From an uncultured Lachnoclostridium sp. (GTDB lineage: Bacteria > Bacillota > Clostridia > Lachnospirales > Lachnospiraceae), in contig CALWDO010000013.1 of the NCBI GenBank assembly GCA_944376715.1, positions 1 to 62,715 on the forward strand: a stretch of DNA of 62,715 nt. The letters run 5' to 3'. A program made the position numbers and the translations under genes. Below, in pieces: positions 57,472-62,715 of this stretch. Positions within the stretch are counted from its first letter, which is position 1, and the number at the start of each line of letters is the position of its first letter. The notes under the pieces were generated by a model that was not told the DNA's origin, ran no database searches, and saw only the letters and a program-made list of their open reading frames with translations.

Positions 57472-58266
57472 TCAGATCCGGGTACATTTTTTGTAAACGG
57501 CTTCCGACGCTTTCAGCACCGCGTTTCTCATTCCGTACTCCTCCAGCGCCGCCACGCCTTCTATCGTCGTGCCTGCCGGAGAGCATACCTTATCTTTCAG
57601 GACCCCCGGATGTTCTCCTGATTCCAGCACCATAGCCGCCGCTCCTTTAACCGCCTGAGCCGCAAATACATATGCCTGCTTCCGGGGCATGCCGCATCTC
57701 ACCGCGCCGTCCGCCAGCGCTTCAATAAACATATAAACATATGCAGGGGAACTGCCGCTGGCGCATACCACCGCGTCCATCAGCCTTTCGTCCACCAGTT
57801 CCACCTCACCGCAGGATGCGAAAATCCTTTTCAGCATATCCAGCTCCTGGGGCGCGTATTCTTCCTGTATGCAGCTGATGCCCGTCATCCCTTCCCCGAT
57901 CATAGCCGGAGTATTCGGCATGGCGCGGGCGATACGTTTATCATTGCCCAGGCTCAGTTTCAGCTGCTCGATGGTTTTCCCCGGCGCCAGGGAGATCACC
58001 ACATGCTCCGGCGTCACCATATATCGGATAGCTTTCAGCACTTCCTCATAAAACTGGGGCTTCACCGCCAGAATCAGATATTTACACCGATTCGCGCACT
58101 CCGCGTTTGAATCTGCGTACATGACTCCGGTCTCCTCGTAAACCCGCCGTTTTGTTTCCTCAGTTTTCGCAGTAAAGATCAGATCCTCCTTCGGAAATTC
58201 TTTCATCAGACCATGAAGAATCGCACTTCCCATATTCCCCATACCTATAAAACCTATCTTCGCCAA
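57472..58266 (-). CDS. proC: Pyrroline-5-carboxylate reductase
   Basis: A 264-residue NAD(P)H enzyme, the last step of proline synthesis. IGFIGMGNMGSAILHGLMKE binds the cofactor. The conserved C-terminal stretch MDAVVCASGSSPAYVYMFIE and VCSPAGTTIEGVAALEE are the family signature. It starts at a TTG (58266) with GGAGGT upstream. The rny terminator lies 25 bases before it. Confidence 0.93.
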   Translation of the reverse strand: MAKIGFIGMGNMGSAILHGLMKEFPKEDLIFTAKTEETKRRVYEETGVMYADSNAECANRCKYLILAVKPQFYEEVLKAIRYMVTPEHVVISLAPGKTIEQLKLSLGNDKRIARAMPNTPAMIGEGMTGISCIQEEYAPQELDMLKRIFASCGEVELVDERLMDAVVCASGSSPAYVYMFIEALADGAVRCGMPRKQAYVFAAQAVKGAAAMVLESGEHPGVLKDKVCSPAGTTIEGVAALEEYGMRNAVLKASEAVYKKCTRI

Positions 58267-58291
58267 CCTGTATGTACCTCCTGTTCCTACT

Positions 58292-58319
58292 AAAAAAGGA
58301 TGCCGTTTTCACGACATCC
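58292..58319 (-). terminator. Terminator of rny
   Basis: GGATGTCG...CGGCATCC-type stem with an eight-base loop and TTTTTT on the minus strand, close to the proC start. Confidence 0.75.
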
Positions 58320-58344
58320 CCTTTGTTATCTTTTCTATTCGTTA

Positions 58345-59904
58345 TTATTTTGCATATTCCGTCGCTCTGCTCTCGCGAATCACATTGACCTTGATCTGAC
58401 CAGGGTATTCCAATTCAGCTTCAATCTGCTTGGAAATATCACGCGCAAGCAATACCATCTGCGCGTCGTCCACCTGATCCGGAACTACCATAACCCGAAT
58501 CTCTCTGCCTGCCTGAACAGCAAAAGATTTCTCTACTCCTTTGTAGGAGTTTGCAATATCTTCCAGTTGTTTTAATCTGTTTGTATAAGTCTCCAGCGTC
58601 TCTCTTCTCGCACCTGGTCTGGCCGCCGATATAGTATCTGCGGCCTGTACAATACAGGCGATTAAAGATGTGGGTTCCACATCCCCATGATGGGCCTCCA
58701 CAGCATTAATGACAATCGGAGATTCCTTATACTTTTTACATAAATCCACGCCAATCTGAATATGGGAACCTTCCATCTCATGGTCAATGGATTTACCAAT
58801 ATCATGTAAAAGTCCGGCTCTCTTGGCCAAACGGACATCGACGCCAATCTCCCCCGCTAATAAGCCCGACAAATGAGCTACTTCAATAGAATGCTTCAAA
58901 GCATTCTGTCCGTAGCTGGTACGGAACTTCATACGTCCAAGCAGACGCACGAGTTCTGGGTGAATACCGTGAACGCCCACTTCCAGCGTCGCAGCTTCCC
59001 CTTCTTCCCGAATCATCGTATCTACTTCTTTCTGGGCTTTTTCTACCATCTCTTCGATCCTGGCCGGATGAATACGCCCATCCACGATGAGTTTTTCCAG
59101 CGCAATCCGCGCCACCTCCCGGCGAATGGGATCGAATGCTGACAGAATCACAGCTTCCGGCGTATCGTCTATGATCAGATCTACGCCGGTCAGGGTTTCA
59201 AGAGTACGGATATTCCTGCCCTCTCGCCCTATAATGCGTCCTTTCATCTCGTCATTTGGAAGCTGAACCACAGAAATCGTGGTCTCGGCCACATGGTCTG
59301 CCGCACATTTCTGAATGGCATTCACAATATATTCCTTTGCCTTCTTGTTCGCTTCCTCTTTTGCCCTGCTTTCCAATTCCTTGACCAGCTTGGCAGTTTC
59401 ATGTTTTACATCGTCTTCAACTGTTTTTAAAAGATATTCTTTTGCTTGTTCGGAGGTAAGGCCTGAGATTCTCTCCAGTTCCTGTAACCGCTTCGCAGAC
59501 AGCGCTTCCACTTCCGCACGCTTTTTCGCAAGCTGTTCTTCACGTGCAGTAAATCCCGCTTCCCGCCGTTCGATGGCTTCCGTCTTCTTATCCAAAGCTT
59601 CTTCCTTCGAAAGTACACGGCGTTCATAACGCTGGAGCTCCGCTCTGCGCTCTTTGGTCTCTTTATCCAGCTCGTTCTTGGTCTTCATGGACTCTTCTTT
59701 TGCTTCCAGCAGCGCTTCACGCTTCTTCGTCTCTGCTGTCTTCAAAGCTTCATCTATGATCTCTCTCGCTCTGTCTTCTGCATTTCCGATCTTAGCCTCT
59801 ACGACCTTCTTGCGATAGCCGATCGCACAGGGCCAGACCACTGCAGCTGTCAGGACGAGTGTAACCGCCACGGCCACAATAATCTCAACCATATACAGGA
59901 GCAC
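58345..59904 (-). CDS. rny: Ribonuclease Y
   Basis: A 519-residue endoribonuclease. The N-terminal membrane helix ([19 protein letters not shown]) is followed by a long coiled coil to about residue 200, a KH domain with [21 protein letters not shown], and an HD domain with [20 protein letters not shown] carrying the metal ligands. RNase Y starts decay of most mRNAs in Firmicutes and acts at the membrane. It lies upstream of proC, divided by a terminator. Confidence 0.96.
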   Translation of the reverse strand: MLLYMVEIIVAVAVTLVLTAAVVWPCAIGYRKKVVEAKIGNAEDRAREIIDEALKTAETKKREALLEAKEESMKTKNELDKETKERRAELQRYERRVLSKEEALDKKTEAIERREAGFTAREEQLAKKRAEVEALSAKRLQELERISGLTSEQAKEYLLKTVEDDVKHETAKLVKELESRAKEEANKKAKEYIVNAIQKCAADHVAETTISVVQLPNDEMKGRIIGREGRNIRTLETLTGVDLIIDDTPEAVILSAFDPIRREVARIALEKLIVDGRIHPARIEEMVEKAQKEVDTMIREEGEAATLEVGVHGIHPELVRLLGRMKFRTSYGQNALKHSIEVAHLSGLLAGEIGVDVRLAKRAGLLHDIGKSIDHEMEGSHIQIGVDLCKKYKESPIVINAVEAHHGDVEPTSLIACIVQAADTISAARPGARRETLETYTNRLKQLEDIANSYKGVEKSFAVQAGREIRVMVVPDQVDDAQMVLLARDISKQIEAELEYPGQIKVNVIRESRATEYAK

Positions 59905-60019
59905 CTCCTTATTAAGTTTTCATTGTACATTATACATACACAATAACTAAATTTTAAACTGTTTTTACAATTATGTCAAGTCTAACGTGGACTCTTTTGT
60001 GCAATAATTCAGCAACAAT

Positions 60020-60550
60020 TCAAGGTGTATCCTGTATGTCTTCTCCCATCACCGACAAAATATCGCCTGTCCGGAATCCCCTGCGCAGAAGCGCCGACAG
60101 CAGCCGTCTCTTCTGCTTTTCATCACAATTTTCCCGATCGTAGCCTTTTTTCTCGAGAAAATCCCGGATCAGCTCCTTCTCGTCTGCCGGTTCCAATTCT
60201 TCAGAAACTTTCTGAATCAGTTCTTCAGAAGCCCCGGCGCGATACTTGAGCTCCTGGACCAGAAGGTTCCTGCTCTTCTTCCGGCTGCCATTCTCCAGAT
60301 AATTGCGCACATAACGCTCATCATCCAGATATCCAAAGCTCTTCACATACTCCACAGCCGCAGCCGCCTCTTCCCGTTCAAATCCGGCTCTCAAAAGCCG
60401 GTCCGTAAGCTGGCTCTCCGTACGGTCAGAGCTCTCCAGCAAACGGAGTGCTTTAAGCTTTGCCCTTCTCAACCGGCTGTCCGGGCTCTCCTGACCCCGG
60501 CTGTCCGGATTCTGACTGTCCTTCCTCTGCCGGCGATACCGGTAATCCAT
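60020..60550 (-). CDS. recX: Recombination regulator RecX
   Basis: A 176-residue, three-repeat helical protein ([62 protein letters not shown]). RecX modulates RecA filaments. The only ATG (60550) overlaps the recA end by 98 bases, an unusually long overlap; a TTG at about 60474 inside the recA tail would shorten it to about 22 bases. Both agree with coupled expression from the LexA-controlled recA promoter. Confidence 0.85.
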   Translation of the reverse strand: MDYRYRRQRKDSQNPDSRGQESPDSRLRRAKLKALRLLESSDRTESQLTDRLLRAGFEREEAAAAVEYVKSFGYLDDERYVRNYLENGSRKKSRNLLVQELKYRAGASEELIQKVSEELEPADEKELIRDFLEKKGYDRENCDEKQKRRLLSALLRRGFRTGDILSVMGEDIQDTP

Positions 60551-61529
60551 AATGCTCTCTTACTTTCCTTTCCACTTCTTCGCAGATTTGCGGATTCTCT
60601 TTCAGATACTGCTTCGCGTTCTCCCGGCCCTGTCCGATCTTGGCGTCGTTGTATGCGTACCATGCTCCGCTCTTCACAATCACGCCGCAGTCTGCCGCCA
60701 GATCCAGAATATCCCCTTCTCTGGAGATTCCCTTGCCGAACATGATATCGAACTCCGCCTCCCGGAAAGGCGGCGCGATCTTATTCTTCACCACTTTGAC
60801 ACGGGTACGGTTGCCTACCACTTCGCCGCCCTGCTTCAGCGCCTCGATCCTGCGGACGTCCAGACGGACAGAAGAATAGAACTTCAGCGCGCGGCCTCCG
60901 GTAGTCGTCTCCGGATTGCCGAACATAACGCCTACTTTTTCACGGAGCTGGTTGATAAAGATCACCACGCAGTTGGACTTGCTGATCACCGCGGTCAGCT
61001 TCCGGAGCGCCTGGGACATCAGACGGGCCTGAAGACCCACATGGGAATCGCCCATGTCGCCGTCAATCTCCGCCTTCGGCACCAGCGCTGCCACCGAGTC
61101 CACAATCACGATATCAATGGCTCCGGAACGCACCATCGTCTCCGTGATCTCCAGCGCCTGTTCGCCGTTATCCGGCTGAGAGATATAGAGATTGTCAATA
61201 TCCACGCCGATATTCTTCGCGTACACCGGATCCAGCGCGTGCTCCGCGTCGATAAATCCGGCAATACCGCCCCTTTTCTGCACTTCTGCCACCATATGTA
61301 AAGCTACCGTCGTCTTACCGGAGGATTCCGGTCCGTAGATCTCTACCACGCGGCCCTTGGGTACTCCGCCCGCTCCCAGCGCGATATCCAGGCTCAAAGA
61401 TCCCGTGGGCACCGTCTCCACCTGCATATGGCTGGTGTCTCCCAGTTTCATCACGGAACCCTTTCCATACTGTTTTTCAATCTGACTCAGCGCCGCGTCC
61501 AATGCCTTTAATTTATCCTCTTTACCCAT
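60453..61529 (-). CDS. recA: Recombinase A
   Basis: A 358-residue RecA. Walker [15 protein letters not shown] at about residue 66, [16 protein letters not shown], loop regions [26 protein letters not shown] (seen in part) and the C-terminal domain are all normal. The tail is a Gly/Ser/Glu/Pro low-complexity segment ([11 protein letters not shown]) that overlaps recX. A perfect LexA box lies 36 bases upstream, so the gene is in the SOS regulon. Confidence 0.97.
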   Translation of the reverse strand: MGKEDKLKALDAALSQIEKQYGKGSVMKLGDTSHMQVETVPTGSLSLDIALGAGGVPKGRVVEIYGPESSGKTTVALHMVAEVQKRGGIAGFIDAEHALDPVYAKNIGVDIDNLYISQPDNGEQALEITETMVRSGAIDIVIVDSVAALVPKAEIDGDMGDSHVGLQARLMSQALRKLTAVISKSNCVVIFINQLREKVGVMFGNPETTTGGRALKFYSSVRLDVRRIEALKQGGEVVGNRTRVKVVKNKIAPPFREAEFDIMFGKGISREGDILDLAADCGVIVKSGAWYAYNDAKIGQGRENAKQYLKENPQICEEVERKVREHYGLPVSPAEEGQSESGQPGSGEPGQPVEKGKA

Positions 61530-61564
61530 AAATGTCTCCTTTTATTTTTACAGATTTCACAATA

Positions 61565-61578
61565 CGAACTTTTGTTCG
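61565..61578. promoter_or_regulatory. LexA (SOS) box upstream of recA
   Basis: CGAACTTTTGTTCG, a perfect palindrome matching the Gram-positive LexA consensus CGAACNNNNGTTCG. Confidence 0.9.
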
Positions 61579-61625
61579 ATTCCCTGTCCCTATCCTATCC
61601 CATTGCGCGCCGGATGTCAAGGAGT

Positions 61626-61669
61626 AAAAAATGCCGATATGGAAATCTCTGGCAGATCTCCATACCGGC
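61626..61669 (-). terminator. Terminator of asd
   Basis: Long imperfect stem GCCGGTATGGAGATCT / AGATTTCCATATCGGC followed by TTTTTT on the minus strand. Confidence 0.8.
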
Positions 61670-61681
61670 AACGGGAATCTA

Positions 61682-62715
61682 TTATTTCTTCGTGATGTAA
61701 CCTTTCGCTTTCAGCGTCTCCGCGCAGAGCACAGCCCCGCCTGCCGCGCCGCGCACGGTATTATGGGAAAGTCCGATGAATTTCCAGTCATAGATGCTGT
61801 CCTCGCGCAGACGTCCCACGGAGACGCCCATACCGTTCTCGTAATCCACGTCTGCCTTCACCTGCGGACGGTTGTCTTCTTCCATATAACGGATAAACTG
61901 CTTCGGAGCGCTGGGCAGTCCGGCTTCCTGCGGGAATCCGCGGAAATTCACCAGACGGTCGATCAGCTCTTCCTTTGTAGGTTTCTTGCGGAATTTTACA
62001 AATACCGCCGCCGTATGGCCGTTCAGCACAGACACGCGCACACACTGGCAGGTGATCTTCGGTTCCTCCGCTTTCACGATCACGCCGTTTTCAATATGTC
62101 CCCACAGACGCAGCGGCTCCTGTTCGGACTTCTCTTCCTCTCCGGCGATGTAAGGAATCAGGTTCTCTACCATCTCCGGCCAGTCCTTAAAGGTCTTGCC
62201 CGCGCCGGAGATCGCCTGATAAGTGGTGGCTACCACTTCATAGGGCTCGAACTCTTTCCACGCTGTCAGCACCGGCGCATAACTCTGGATAGAGCAGTTC
62301 GGCTTCACAGCGATAAATCCTCTGGTAGTGCCGAGACGTTTCTTCTGGAACTCGATCACATCGAAATGCTCCGGGTTGATCTCCGGGACAACCATCGGCA
62401 CATCCGGCGTCCAGCGATGGGCGCTGTTGTTGGACACTACCGGCGTCTCCGTCTTCGCATATGCTTCCTCGATGGCGCGGATCTCATCTTTGCTCATATC
62501 CACGGCGCTGAATACGAAATCCACTTCCGCCGCCACTTTTTCCACTTCATTTACATTCATGACTACGATCTTCTTTACCGCTTCCGGCATAGGCGTATCC
62601 ATTTTCCAACGGCCGCCCACCGCCTCTTCGTAAGTCTTTCCTGCGGAACGTTCGCTGGCAGCGATGGTCGTCACCTCAAACCACGGATGATTCTCCAGTA
62701 AAGAAATAAATCTCT
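61682..62715 (-). CDS. asd: Aspartate-semialdehyde dehydrogenase (N-terminus beyond right edge)
   Basis: The frame is open to the right edge (RFISLLENHPWFEVTTIAAS), so the first codons are missing; a GTG at 62674 is internal, not the start. The catalytic cysteine is in AVKPNCSIQSYAPVL and the active-site histidine region in FIGLSHNTVRGAAGG. The enzyme makes aspartate semialdehyde for lysine, threonine and methionine and for diaminopimelate or dipicolinate. The sequence belongs to the archaeal/fungal-like subgroup common in Clostridia. Confidence 0.93.
   Translation of the reverse strand, partial: RFISLLENHPWFEVTTIAASERSAGKTYEEAVGGRWKMDTPMPEAVKKIVVMNVNEVEKVAAEVDFVFSAVDMSKDEIRAIEEAYAKTETPVVSNNSAHRWTPDVPMVVPEINPEHFDVIEFQKKRLGTTRGFIAVKPNCSIQSYAPVLTAWKEFEPYEVVATTYQAISGAGKTFKDWPEMVENLIPYIAGEEEKSEQEPLRLWGHIENGVIVKAEEPKITCQCVRVSVLNGHTAAVFVKFRKKPTKEELIDRLVNFRGFPQEAGLPSAPKQFIRYMEEDNRPQVKADVDYENGMGVSVGRLREDSIYDWKFIGLSHNTVRGAAGGAVLCAETLKAKGYITKK

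Overview
The window comes from a spore-forming Clostridia-type Firmicute, most likely a Lachnospiraceae member. The evidence is the mraZ-rsmH-ftsL-pbp-pbp division cluster, sporulation genes (spoIIM, a spoVB-like flippase, a Spo0E-like phosphatase), a Bacillus-type LexA box in front of recA and rny/RNase Y. Two parts are obvious: an integrated siphovirus-like prophage (1 to about 21,670) and a dense, mostly minus-strand chromosomal segment (about 21,670 to 62,715).

Prophage. The lytic early genes run leftward from a cro-like gene (16,261). They comprise small membrane and unknown proteins, Gp157, a Sak4-like ATPase, an SSB-like protein, a CHC2 primase, a DUF927 helicase, a Holliday-junction-resolvase-like nuclease, a DEAH helicase, a ParB-like HTH protein, DUF551 and a late regulator. 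They end in a terminase small subunit cut by the left edge, so the structural genes lie outside the window. The lysogeny side runs rightward: CI-like repressor, ImmA/IrrE peptidase, a membrane nuclease (DUF4041 plus GIY-YIG), a structured intergenic region with two probable small RNAs, a VapBC-type PIN toxin pair and a large serine recombinase. Cargo sits at four places: an AT-rich cytosolic/membrane pair with its own promoter and upstream terminator (255-1,975), two divergent cassettes inside the immunity region (14.1-15.95 kb), the membrane nuclease and the toxin pair.

Integration site. The recombinase end of the prophage lies inside the second of two tandem penicillin-binding protein genes of the division cluster, between the codons for its second (SxN) and third (KTG) active-site motifs. 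The remaining 3' end of that gene and the usual downstream genes (mraY, murD, ftsW and so on) must lie beyond the left edge. This resembles the sporulation-gene interruptions (sigK/skin, spsM) that are repaired by developmentally timed excision.

Chromosome. From right to left the minus strand reads asd, recA-recX, rny, proC, spoIIM, xerD-like, then a large fusion of a PEP-synthase-like kinase with a class I amidotransferase that resembles the two halves of the Campylobacter glutamine-kinase/phosphoramidate pathway. A plus-strand DAHP synthase and a SpoVB-like flippase follow. Next come iscR-nifS-nifU-mnmA, a plus-strand PHP phosphatase, and the glycolytic block gap-pgk-tpiA-(aldo/keto reductase)-gpmI-(sigma-like SH3 protein)-eno. 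Then come a pyridoxal kinase-maf-dtd set, pyrH-frr-uppS-cdsA-dxr-rseP, ychF, lgt with a small Spo0E-like gene, and the mraZ division cluster. Recurrent regulatory themes are terminators packed directly against the next start codon and, for eno and the interrupted PBP, hairpins that contain the Shine-Dalgarno.
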